A DNA stretch of 12,643 nt, from positions 1-12,643 of the forward strand of contig CAMWVO010000023.1 in assembly GCA_947177695.1 (NCBI GenBank), in the 5' to 3' direction. Under the pieces are notes generated by a model. That model saw nothing but the letters and a program-made list of their open reading frames with translations. It searched no databases and was not told the DNA's origin. Position numbers and translations under genes: made by a program. Shown one piece after another: positions 7,107-12,643 of the stretch. The DNA is from an uncultured Clostridia bacterium (GTDB taxonomy: Bacteria > Bacillota > Clostridia > Oscillospirales > Ruminococcaceae). Every line of letters starts with the position of its first letter. Within the stretch, counting starts at the first letter, position 1.

Positions 7107-7643
7107 ATGCACCTTTTTGAAAAAACAGTAAGCTCCGAGCTTATTTTCGACGGAAAAATCATCACCGTAAAAAAAGACCAAGCCGAGCTTGAAAACGGCG
7201 AGGTAGTCAACCGCGAATTGGTAGTACACCCGGGCGGAGTATGCGTCGTCCCCATTACCGACGAGGGCGAGATACTTATGGTACAGCAGTTCAGATATCC
7301 TTTTCAGGAAGTCCTTACAGAGCTTCCCGCGGGCAAGCTTGAGTTCGGCGAGGATCACCGTGAGGCCGGTCTGAGAGAGCTTCGTGAGGAAACAGGCATG
7401 GTCTGCGAAAAGTTTGAGTATCTGGGCGTGTGCTATCCCTCCGTTGCGTACCTCACTGAGAAAATTCATATGTACCTTGCAACGGGTCTGACCTATCAGT
7501 CTCAGTCCCTTGACGAGGACGAATTTCTTGACGTGATAAAGGTAAAGCTTGAGGACGCCGTTCAGATGGTCATGGACGGAAAGCTTCCCGACGCGAAAAC
7601 TCAGTGCGCCGTACTCAAGGCGGCAAGGATACTGGGCAAATAA
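7107..7643 (+). CDS. nudF: Nudix hydrolase, ADP-ribose pyrophosphatase type
   Basis: The product is 178 residues and cytosolic, predicted to hydrolyse ADP-ribose to AMP and ribose-5-phosphate with magnesium. The Nudix box is complete at residues 76-98: Gly76, Glu82, and REL then REETGM at 90-98, fitting G-x5-E-x7-REU-x-EE-x-G-U. VCVVPITDEGEILMVQQFRYPF and ELPAGKLE just before it are typical of the ADP-ribose pyrophosphatase branch. Related sugar-nucleotide substrates cannot be excluded. The start is ATG at 7107, with GGAGG at 7095-7099 and 7 bases of spacing; an in-frame ATG at 7080 lacks a ribosome site. It appears to be a single-gene transcript from its own promoter, facing spoVG. The gene symbol is by family resemblance. 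Confidence 0.9.
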   Translation: MHLFEKTVSSELIFDGKIITVKKDQAELENGEVVNRELVVHPGGVCVVPITDEGEILMVQQFRYPFQEVLTELPAGKLEFGEDHREAGLRELREETGMVCEKFEYLGVCYPSVAYLTEKIHMYLATGLTYQSQSLDEDEFLDVIKVKLEDAVQMVMDGKLPDAKTQCAVLKAARILGK

Positions 7644-7645
7644 GC

Positions 7646-7688
7646 AAATAAAAAACTTTACCCGACCACCTTGCGGGTCGGGTAAAGT
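7646..7688 (-). terminator. Intrinsic terminator of spoVG
   Basis: A perfect 13-base stem, ACTTTACCCGACC at 7655-7667 with its complement at 7676-7688, encloses an 8-base loop. Read on the minus strand it is followed by TTTTTTATTT, so it stops spoVG transcription. On the plus strand no T run follows, so it would be at best weak for the Nudix gene, though it could protect that mRNA end. Confidence 0.88.
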
Positions 7689-7739
7689 CAAGTGCAATAT
7701 CGCTTTGAAGAAGCCAAGTGCCGTGGGGACAATGTGCCG

Positions 7740-7754
7740 GCGGGGGCTCCCCGC
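7740..7754. other. Short GC hairpin abutting the spoVG stop codon
   Basis: GCGGGG (7740-7745) and CCCCGC (7749-7754) can pair around a 3-base loop immediately after the spoVG TAA. No T run follows on either strand, so it is not a terminator itself. It may stabilise the mRNA end or be incidental. Confidence 0.45.
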
Positions 7755-8051
7755 TTAGAAACCTGCTTCCTCTGCTTCTGCTTCAGCCTGCATCTGCTCT
7801 ATATGGCGGGTGTAAGCTTCGAGGATCTCGTCCTCAACAAGCTTGCGGGCATCGGGAGAGATCGGGTGAACGATATCCCTGAAAATTCCGCTTTCATCCT
7901 TCCTGCTGGGCATTGCAACGAACAGTCTTTCATCACCCTGAACGACCTTGATGTCGTGTACGGCGAGCATATTGTCGATGGTGATGGAAATAACTGCCCT
8001 GAGTCTGCCCTCGGGTATAATTTTCCTGATCTTAATGTCTGTGATGTTCAT
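7755..8051 (-). CDS. spoVG: SpoVG-family regulator
   Basis: This 98-residue protein matches SpoVG from end to end: MNITDIKIRKI, EGRLRAVISITIDNMLAVHDIKVV, GDERLFVAMPSRKDESGIFRDIVHPISPDAR, then a C-terminal helix and an Ala/Glu-rich tail. SpoVG proteins bind nucleic acids and in Bacillus and other Firmicutes influence division septation, sporulation, virulence or antibiotic tolerance; having the gene does not prove sporulation. GGAGG at 8061-8065 lies 9 bases before the ATG. It is transcribed divergently from murC and ends at its own terminator. From memory, many Clostridia have the order murC-purR-spoVG-glmU; here purR and glmU are absent and spoVG is inverted relative to murC. Confidence 0.95.
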   Translation of the reverse strand: MNITDIKIRKIIPEGRLRAVISITIDNMLAVHDIKVVQGDERLFVAMPSRKDESGIFRDIVHPISPDARKLVEDEILEAYTRHIEQMQAEAEAEEAGF

Positions 8052-8083
8052 TAGAAACGTCCTCCTTAATAATTGACATTTGC

Positions 8084-8112
8084 GGTATACTTAACTACAA
8101 ACATATTATTAA
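8084..8112 (-). promoter_or_regulatory. Possible spoVG promoter
   Basis: On the minus strand TTAATA (8112-8107) and TATACC (8089-8084) are 17 bases apart, each matching 4 of 6 consensus bases. The predicted start, about 8077, leaves a short leader before the ribosome site. I did not find a convincing sigma-H promoter. The region is AT-rich, so chance matches are likely. Confidence 0.35.
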
Positions 8113-8121
8113 ACATTTAAT
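8108..8121. repeat. Perfect inverted repeat, possible operator
   Basis: ATTAAA (8108-8113) and TTTAAT (8116-8121) form a perfect dyad with a 2-base centre. It overlaps the -35 of the possible spoVG promoter. In AT-rich DNA such dyads arise by chance, so an operator role is only a suggestion. Confidence 0.4.
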
Positions 8122-8151
8122 GGTAAAATATTCAGTATGAAAAATAAAAAT

Positions 8152-8179
8152 TTGCCGATAATATGTATGCCGCTATCCT
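8152..8179 (+). promoter_or_regulatory. Possible promoter of the murC operon
   Basis: TTGCCG (8152-8157) and TATCCT (8174-8179) are spaced by 16 bases. It is the best plus-strand pair I see in the 196-base divergent region upstream of murC. The -10 abuts a small dyad (CTATA-G-TATAG, 8178-8188). The match is modest. Confidence 0.3.
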
Positions 8180-8247
8180 ATAGTATAGCAGATTATTTTT
8201 AAATTTTTTTAACTTTTTCTGAAACAAAAATATGCGGGGTGTAATTT

Positions 8248-9648
8248 TTGGATAAACAAATTATAAATAACAGCCGACATATCCACTTTATCGGCATAGG
8301 CGGAAGCGGAATGTACCCTCTGGCGCAGATACTCCACTCAAAGGGATACTATCTGACAGGCTCGGACAACAACGAGACGGAGACCCTACAGGCTGTCCGC
8401 AGCATGGGCATTCCCGTGTACTTGGGTCAGCGGGCGGAGAATATCGGGGACGCTGATCTTATTGTCCACACGGCGGCTATCCTGCCCGACAACCCCGAGC
8501 TTATCGCCGCCAAAAACAGCGGCGCCACCGTTCTGGAAAGAAGCCAGCTTTTAGGTATTCTTACAGAGCAGTTCGGCAACACCATCTGCGTAAGCGGAAC
8601 TCACGGCAAGACCACAGTTACCTCCATGATAACCCAGATACTGGTAATGCAGGGACTTGACATAAGCGCGGTGATAGGCGGAAAGCTTCCTCTTATCCAC
8701 GGCAGCGGCATTGCGGGAAAAAGTGATATCATGGTGTGCGAAGCCTGCGAGTTTCAGGATCATTTCCTCAATCTTAAAACCTCGGCGGCGGTGGTGCTGA
8801 ACGTTGACGAGGATCATCTGGACTATTTCAAAAATCTTGACAATATCATAAGATCGTTCCGGACTTTCTGCGAGAATGCCGACAGCGCCGTTATCATCAA
8901 CGGGGACGACGAAAATTCCATGAGGGCTGTGGAGGGTCTTGACAAAGGCAGGATAATCACTTTCGGCAGGTCGGAAAGCAATAAATGGTATCCTGCCAAT
9001 ATAAAGCACATCGGCGGCATGGAGACCTCCTTTGATATTATGCGGGACGGAAAGCTGTTCTGCACTGTTACTCTGCACGTTCCCGGCGAGCATAATATTG
9101 TGAACGCCGTCGCTGCGGCTGCGGCTGCGGACTATGCAGGGGCTTCTCCCGAGGGAATTGCTGCGGGTCTGGAAAGCTTTAAAGGCGCGGGCAGACGGTT
9201 TGAAAAGTACGGCGAGGCAGGCGGTATCACCGTTGTGGACGATTACGGTCACCACCCTGCGGAGATCGCAGCCACGTTGGAATCTGCGGTAAAGCTTGGC
9301 TTCAAAAGAGTATGGGCGGTGCATCAGCCCTTTACCTTTTCAAGGACGGAGCTTCTGCTTGACGACTTTGCAAAGGCGCTCTCCATTGCGGACAAGGTTG
9401 TCCTTACGTCCATAATGGGCGGCAGAGAGGTAAACACGTCGGGAATAACCGCTACCGCTTTGGCGGACAAAATAAACGGCTCGGTATGCTTCGACAGGGA
9501 GCACGACGAGAGCATAGAGCTTGTGTCGCAGTACGTCTGCAAAAACGCGGAGGAGGGCGACCTTATCGTTACTCTGGGCTGCGGAGACGTTAACAAGGCG
9601 GCAAGAAGAATACTGGAACTGCTGAACGAAAAATATAAAACCGTGTGA
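8248..9648 (+). CDS. murC: UDP-N-acetylmuramate--L-alanine ligase (MurC)
   Basis: MurC adds L-alanine to UDP-N-acetylmuramate with ATP, the first step of the peptidoglycan stem peptide, in the cytosol. The 466-residue length is usual. HFIGIGGSGM (13-22) is the UDP-binding loop of the Mur N-terminal domain, VSGTHGKTTV (115-124) the ATP P-loop, and CEACEFQDHFL (about 164-174) and LNVDEDHLDYF (about 184-194) the central-domain motifs. VVDDYGHHPAEI near residue 330 is the conserved C-terminal His region. The start is TTG at 8248 with GGGGTG 7 bases upstream; no ATG is available nearby. It appears to head an operon, with lexA following after 13 bases. Confidence 0.96.
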   Translation: MDKQIINNSRHIHFIGIGGSGMYPLAQILHSKGYYLTGSDNNETETLQAVRSMGIPVYLGQRAENIGDADLIVHTAAILPDNPELIAAKNSGATVLERSQLLGILTEQFGNTICVSGTHGKTTVTSMITQILVMQGLDISAVIGGKLPLIHGSGIAGKSDIMVCEACEFQDHFLNLKTSAAVVLNVDEDHLDYFKNLDNIIRSFRTFCENADSAVIINGDDENSMRAVEGLDKGRIITFGRSESNKWYPANIKHIGGMETSFDIMRDGKLFCTVTLHVPGEHNIVNAVAAAAAADYAGASPEGIAAGLESFKGAGRRFEKYGEAGGITVVDDYGHHPAEIAATLESAVKLGFKRVWAVHQPFTFSRTELLLDDFAKALSIADKVVLTSIMGGREVNTSGITATALADKINGSVCFDREHDESIELVSQYVCKNAEEGDLIVTLGCGDVNKAARRILELLNEKYKTV

Positions 9649-9661
9649 AAGGATGGTTTAA

Positions 9662-10240
9662 ATGAACGACAAGGAAAAACGGGTTTTCGAGTACGTCAAG
9701 GAGCGGATGGAGGACGGCTTTGCTCCGTCCATACGTGAGATATGCGCGGCTCTTGGCATACGCTCCACCTCAACGGCGGCAAGGTACGTCAATTCCCTTG
9801 TTGCGGAGGGATACCTCGAAAAGGTTGACGGCTGCAACCGTGCCATAAAGCTTGCGGGAAAGGGCGCGGTGAAGATACCGTTAGTGGGTACTATCACGGC
9901 GGGTCAGCCTATCACTGCTGTGGAGGACATCACGGACTATATTAATTTCCACGAGCAGAAAAACTATACGGGAGAGCTTTTCGCTCTTAAAGTCCGCGGC
10001 GAGAGTATGATAAACGCGGCTATTTTGGACGGGGATATTGTTGTTGTGGAGAAATGCTCCACTGCACAAAACGGCGATATTGTCGCCGCTATGGTGAACG
10101 GAGAAGAGGCTACCGTAAAGACGTTCTACAAGGAGAACGGTCACTACCGCCTCCAGCCAGAAAACGACACTATGGATCCCATTATAGTGGACGAGTGCGA
10201 AATAATCGGAAAGATCGCGGCGGTAATACGCTACCTTTAA
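9662..10240 (+). CDS. lexA: SOS repressor LexA
   Basis: LexA represses DNA-damage genes and cleaves itself when RecA filaments form. The 192-residue protein has both domains intact. The winged helix DNA-binding half shows APSIREICAALGIRSTSTAARYVNSL (21-46). The cleavage site is Ala80-Gly81 in VGTITAGQP. The catalytic dyad is Ser115 in VRGESM and Lys153 in GEEATVKTF. It should therefore be a working self-cleaving repressor. An AAAGGATGG ribosome site overlaps the end of murC. I saw no clear GAAC-N4-GTTC box in front of murC or in the short gap before lexA, so autoregulation is not evident. Lying between murC and a membrane protease gene is an unusual setting for lexA. Confidence 0.96.
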   Translation: MNDKEKRVFEYVKERMEDGFAPSIREICAALGIRSTSTAARYVNSLVAEGYLEKVDGCNRAIKLAGKGAVKIPLVGTITAGQPITAVEDITDYINFHEQKNYTGELFALKVRGESMINAAILDGDIVVVEKCSTAQNGDIVAAMVNGEEATVKTFYKENGHYRLQPENDTMDPIIVDECEIIGKIAAVIRYL

Positions 10241-10263
10241 GCTTTAAAAATCGGAGAAATTAT

Positions 10264-11340
10264 ATGAATTATTACGGACAGCCCAACGGGCAGAACAACG
10301 GTCAGCTTCCTCCTCAGATGTACTACCCTTATGGCGACGAAGCCACGCCCGACGAGAAAAAAGAAATACGCCGTACCTTCAACGCCGTAGGAGCGGCTCT
10401 GCTGGCGCTGTACATACTTATAATCGTCTTCTGCTATGCGGGCTTTTGGGCTTTCTGCGGCGAAATGGAGTACAATGAGTACGGTCAGGCGGTCTACACC
10501 CTTGCTCACACGATCGTAGGCGGGTGCTTTCCCGCGCTCACCGCAATGCTTGTTTTTGTGTTGTACTGCGCTTTGACCCGCTACAACCCCAAGGAGCTTT
10601 TCGGAACGGACGGGCTGAACGGCAAAGAGATCGCAAAATATGTGATGATAGTGCTTTTTCTTCAGCAGCTGTCGATGATCTTAGGGGTCATAATGCAAAA
10701 CGGACTTTATTCGGTGGGTCTGGAAGTTCCGGGAGTGGACTATGCCCTTGAGCATAAGCCGTCGGTCTACGCGGTGGACGTGATCGCGACGGTCATTCTT
10801 GCTCCCATAGGCGAGGAGCTTGTCTACAGGGGGATAGTGCTTCGCTGCACCGCCAGGATAAGCCAGAGGTTCGCTATATTTTTATCGGCGTTTATTTTCG
10901 GCATCATGCACGGAAATCCCTATCAGTTTGTTCTGGGCTTCCTGTTGGGTATACCCATGGCAATGATCACAATAAAGACGGGTTCGCTTATTCCGTCAAT
11001 AATATGTCATATGTCGGCAAACATCATAGCTTCGTTACAGACTGTCGTGAATTACTTTAACGAGGACGCTTCCTTAGCGGTAACCGTGATATCTCTGCCC
11101 GTTTTCCTTATCGCGGGACTGATAGTGTTTGTCATGGAGGCATCCTCGGGAGGAATGAAGCTTCCCGCCTATACACCGTACCACAAAAAGCGCACCTTTC
11201 CCATTCTTATCACGTCATGGAGCATGATCCTGGTAACGGTTCTATATGCGGCAGACCTGATAATGAGCATACAGCCGATAAGGATTCCCGACATGTCCGG
11301 GATAACAGAGCAGGCGGCAAGATTTATTTTAAGGAGTTAG
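10264..11340 (+). CDS. CPBP-family intramembrane glutamic-type protease
   Basis: The 358-residue protein has a soluble Asn/Gln/Pro/Tyr-rich head (1-36), then about eight hydrophobic segments. The CPBP (Abi, Rce1-like) motifs are all present: GEELVYRG with Glu184, Glu185 and Arg189; FGIMHGN with His216; and HMSAN with His249 and Asn253. Such enzymes process peptides or prenylated proteins within the membrane; in bacteria some give immunity to bacteriocins or act on regulators. The substrate is unknown. The frame is open farther upstream through lexA, but ATG 10264 has GGAG 7 bases before it and follows the lexA stop by 23 bases. It is probably cotranscribed with lexA. Confidence 0.92.
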   Translation: MNYYGQPNGQNNGQLPPQMYYPYGDEATPDEKKEIRRTFNAVGAALLALYILIIVFCYAGFWAFCGEMEYNEYGQAVYTLAHTIVGGCFPALTAMLVFVLYCALTRYNPKELFGTDGLNGKEIAKYVMIVLFLQQLSMILGVIMQNGLYSVGLEVPGVDYALEHKPSVYAVDVIATVILAPIGEELVYRGIVLRCTARISQRFAIFLSAFIFGIMHGNPYQFVLGFLLGIPMAMITIKTGSLIPSIICHMSANIIASLQTVVNYFNEDASLAVTVISLPVFLIAGLIVFVMEASSGGMKLPAYTPYHKKRTFPILITSWSMILVTVLYAADLIMSIQPIRIPDMSGITEQAARFILRS

Positions 11341-11343
11341 CTT

Positions 11344-11505
11344 ATGGAAGACAAGAACAAGCAGAGCGGACAGGGTACGCGCGTTCCCGAAAAAACAAAC
11401 GGTGACAAGCACAATCTTATGCCCGACCAAACCTCATGGGCTGAGGAAGCCAAGGAGGAAATGGAGGACTATATCGAGTCACAGGGTATCCATATCAGAC
11501 AGTGA
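11344..11505 (+). CDS. Small charged protein, 53 aa, unknown
   Basis: A 53-codon frame starts at ATG 11344, three bases after the protease stop, with AAGGAG in the end of that gene and 7 bases of spacing, and ends at TGA 11505. I do not recognise it. The first 28 residues are polar and probably disordered. Residues 31-47 (SWAEEAKEEMEDYIESQ) look like an acidic amphipathic helix, followed by GIHIRQ. It has twelve acidic and seven Lys/Arg residues and no membrane segment. Tight placement between two recognised genes, a good ribosome site, and a stop shortly before the yfbR ribosome site support a real gene. Confidence 0.7.
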   Translation: MEDKNKQSGQGTRVPEKTNGDKHNLMPDQTSWAEEAKEEMEDYIESQGIHIRQ

Positions 11506-11520
11506 CCCGAAACGGCGAAA

Positions 11521-11525
11521 GGAGG
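11521..11525 (+). promoter_or_regulatory. Ribosome binding site that fixes the yfbR GTG start
   Basis: GGAGG lies 8 bases before GTG 11534. The open frame goes back to 11402 and includes an early codon region overlapping the 53-residue gene, but no ribosome site supports starts there. Homology with YfbR begins only about 18 residues after the GTG. Confidence 0.75.
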
Positions 11526-11533
11526 CGGGCTTT

Positions 11534-12157
11534 GTGTCCGGAAACGAGACAGGAAACTGTGCGGGAAACGATATGGGAGGCAGGAAATTTTTTGCCATAA
11601 TTTCCCGAATGAAATATATAAACCGCTGGGGACTTATGCGAAACGCCGTTAACGAGAACATCAGCGAACACAGTCTGGAGACCGCGTTTATCGCCCACGT
11701 TCTGGCGCTGTACAGGAACGTCCGCTTCGGCGGGAATGTCGATCCCGAACGGGCTGCGCTGCTGGCGATGTACCACGACGTTACCGAAATAATCACGGGA
11801 GACCTGCCTACACCCGTAAAGTACTACAACGAGGAGATAAAACAGCAGTACGGCAGGGTGGAGGAGATCGCGGGGGAGAAGATACTGAGCTATCTGCCCG
11901 ACGACCTGCGGGAATATTACCGTCCGCTGATGGGAAAGACCGAGGAGGAAAGCGAGCTTTGGCAGCTTGTAAAGGCTGCGGACAAGCTTTCCGCGCTTAT
12001 AAAGTGCATCGAGGAGCGGAACATGGGAAATCTGGATTTTGCCAACGCGGAGCAGAGCACCCTGAAAGCCGTACACGACATGGAGCTTCCCGAAGCGGAG
12101 GAGTTCATACGGGAATTTCTTCCCTCATACGGGCTTACCCTTGACGCGCAGATATGA
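11534..12157 (+). CDS. yfbR: YfbR-like HD-domain 5'-deoxynucleotidase
   Basis: The 207-residue product resembles Escherichia coli YfbR, which dephosphorylates deoxynucleoside 5'-monophosphates using a divalent metal. FAIISRMKYINRWGLMRN (20-37) contains the Arg31-Trp32 pair matching the sugar-recognising Arg-Trp of YfbR. SEHSLETAFIAH (44-55) gives His46, AMYHDVTEIITGDLPTPVKYYN (78-99) gives His81-Asp82 and Asp90, and VKAADKLSALIKCIEE (146-161) gives the last metal ligand, Asp150. All HD residues are present, so activity is likely. The first 18 residues are a Gly/Asn-rich extension of uncertain use. The start is GTG 11534, set by GGAGG. It is the last gene of the plus-strand unit and is followed by a terminator. 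Confidence 0.92.
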   Translation: MSGNETGNCAGNDMGGRKFFAIISRMKYINRWGLMRNAVNENISEHSLETAFIAHVLALYRNVRFGGNVDPERAALLAMYHDVTEIITGDLPTPVKYYNEEIKQQYGRVEEIAGEKILSYLPDDLREYYRPLMGKTEEESELWQLVKAADKLSALIKCIEERNMGNLDFANAEQSTLKAVHDMELPEAEEFIREFLPSYGLTLDAQI

Positions 12158-12184
12158 CCGCGCAGGGTTAAAAAATGAAAAAAC

Positions 12185-12236
12185 AAAGGACATAACGCAT
12201 ACCTCCGTGCGGCGGCAGGCGTTATGTCCTTTTTTA
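12185..12236. terminator. Bidirectional intrinsic terminator
   Basis: AAAGGACATAACGC (12185-12198) pairs with its complement at 12219-12232, a 14-base stem with a 20-base loop. A T run follows on the plus strand, ending the murC-yfbR unit. On the minus strand TTTGTTTTTTC follows the stem, so it also ends the hpt gene. Confidence 0.9.
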
Positions 12237-12261
12237 TACAGTAAGCCCGCAGGACTTCCTG

Positions 12262-12630
12262 TCAAGCGTTTTCCCTGATAATACGGCAGATATCTCCGTT
12301 CAGCTTTTCTATAAGCTTTATATCCATATCGGCGCCTTCCGCGGAGCCGTTCTTGGCTTTAAGTTCAAGGACGTGCGCGGACTCCGAAAGAGCAGTCATT
12401 CCCAGATTTGCGGAGACCCCTTTCAGCTTGTGGGCGGTCTGGGAAAGCTTTTCAAGATCGTTTTCCGAAACCGCGTCTTTGATCGGCGTTATCCTGTCCT
12501 CATCGGGAAAACGTTTCAGGAATTTGATATAGATCTCGGAGGAATCGTCTCCGAACCGCGAAAGTGTTTTGTCCACCTCAACGCCTATTTCTCTCAGGGC
12601 GTCTAAAAGACCGCCGGTGTTTTTTTCCAT
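12262..12630 (-). CDS. Stand-alone Hpt (histidine phosphotransfer) domain protein
   Basis: This 122-residue helical protein is an Hpt domain. FLKRFPDEDRITPIKDAV (37-54) is the helix before the active site, and LSQTAHKLKGVSANLGM (62-78) holds the phosphoacceptor His67 with the usual Lys68 and Lys70-Gly71 around it. Hpt proteins carry phosphate between receiver domains in multistep phosphorelays. No kinase or receiver gene is visible, but the window ends 13 bases upstream of its start, so a partner may lie just beyond. The start ATG at 12630 has only AGG in the available upstream bases. It converges on yfbR and shares its terminator. Confidence 0.9.
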   Translation of the reverse strand: MEKNTGGLLDALREIGVEVDKTLSRFGDDSSEIYIKFLKRFPDEDRITPIKDAVSENDLEKLSQTAHKLKGVSANLGMTALSESAHVLELKAKNGSAEGADMDIKLIEKLNGDICRIIRENA

Positions 12631-12643
12631 GATCGCTGTACCT

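Noticed and set aside
7655..7688. Terminator hairpin as a riboswitch or small RNA
   Set aside because: It is a simple stem followed by a T run after spoVG; there is no complex fold or leader context.
7041..7697. A 218-codon minus-strand frame across the Nudix gene
   Set aside because: It crosses the Nudix promoter and the terminator stem and lies opposite a full Nudix box.
8551..9324. A 257-codon minus-strand frame within murC
   Set aside because: It is a shadow of murC, whose ATP loop and Mur motifs are unbroken.
10054..10263. Extension of the CPBP protease start upstream into lexA
   Set aside because: The extra 70 residues are an Arg-rich out-of-frame reading of lexA; ATG 10264 has its own ribosome site.
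11495..12076. A 193-codon minus-strand frame opposite yfbR
   Set aside because: yfbR matches a known enzyme throughout; the minus frame shows no domain.

Overview
The window looks like chromosomal DNA of a low-to-middle GC Gram-positive bacterium of the class Clostridia. The gene families and style fit a Ruminococcus-like gut member of the Oscillospiraceae, but genus is an inference. Supporting signs are a SpoVG homologue, strong GGAGG ribosome binding sites, TTG and GTG starts, sigma-A-like promoters with 17-base spacers, a clostridial type LexA and a lipoprotein lipobox. There is no tRNA, rRNA, CRISPR array, insertion sequence or phage gene in view. No stretch over 300 bases lacks a gene.

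Layout. (A) From 6890 down to the left edge, eight genes run on the minus strand with gaps of at most 34 bases. They encode a YfhO-type polytopic membrane protein, a small PH-domain protein, an FkbM-type methyltransferase with an N-terminal Rossmann-like domain, a nucleoside phosphorylase, a lipoprotein, two uncharacterised proteins joined by an ATGA overlap, and an isochorismatase-family hydrolase cut by the window edge. A good promoter lies at 6940-6968. (B) A single Nudix ADP-ribose pyrophosphatase gene (7107-7643, plus) is read divergently from its own promoter at 7019-7047. (C) spoVG (7755-8051, minus) converges on the Nudix gene and ends at a strong hairpin terminator at 7646-7688. (D) From 8248 to 12157 on the plus strand are murC, lexA, a CPBP membrane protease, a 53-residue small gene and a YfbR-like 5'-deoxynucleotidase, tightly packed and closed by a bidirectional terminator at 12185-12236. 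(E) An Hpt-domain phosphotransfer protein on the minus strand occupies the right end.

How they fit together. Unit D joins peptidoglycan precursor synthesis (MurC), the SOS repressor (LexA), a membrane protease and deoxynucleotide turnover (YfbR) on one probable transcript. Unit A begins with genes plausibly concerned with the cell envelope and ends with small-molecule enzymes and unknowns; a common purpose is not evident. spoVG beside murC recalls the clostridial murC-purR-spoVG-glmU neighbourhood, here rearranged.

I see no clear new defence or mobile system. The points most worth a second look are the lexA-containing cell-wall operon with its overlooked 53-residue gene, the yfhO leader with an exact 11-base tandem duplication and a TTG start, and the paired unknown genes at 305-1122. 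Several starts differ from the longest open frame and are explained in the entries.
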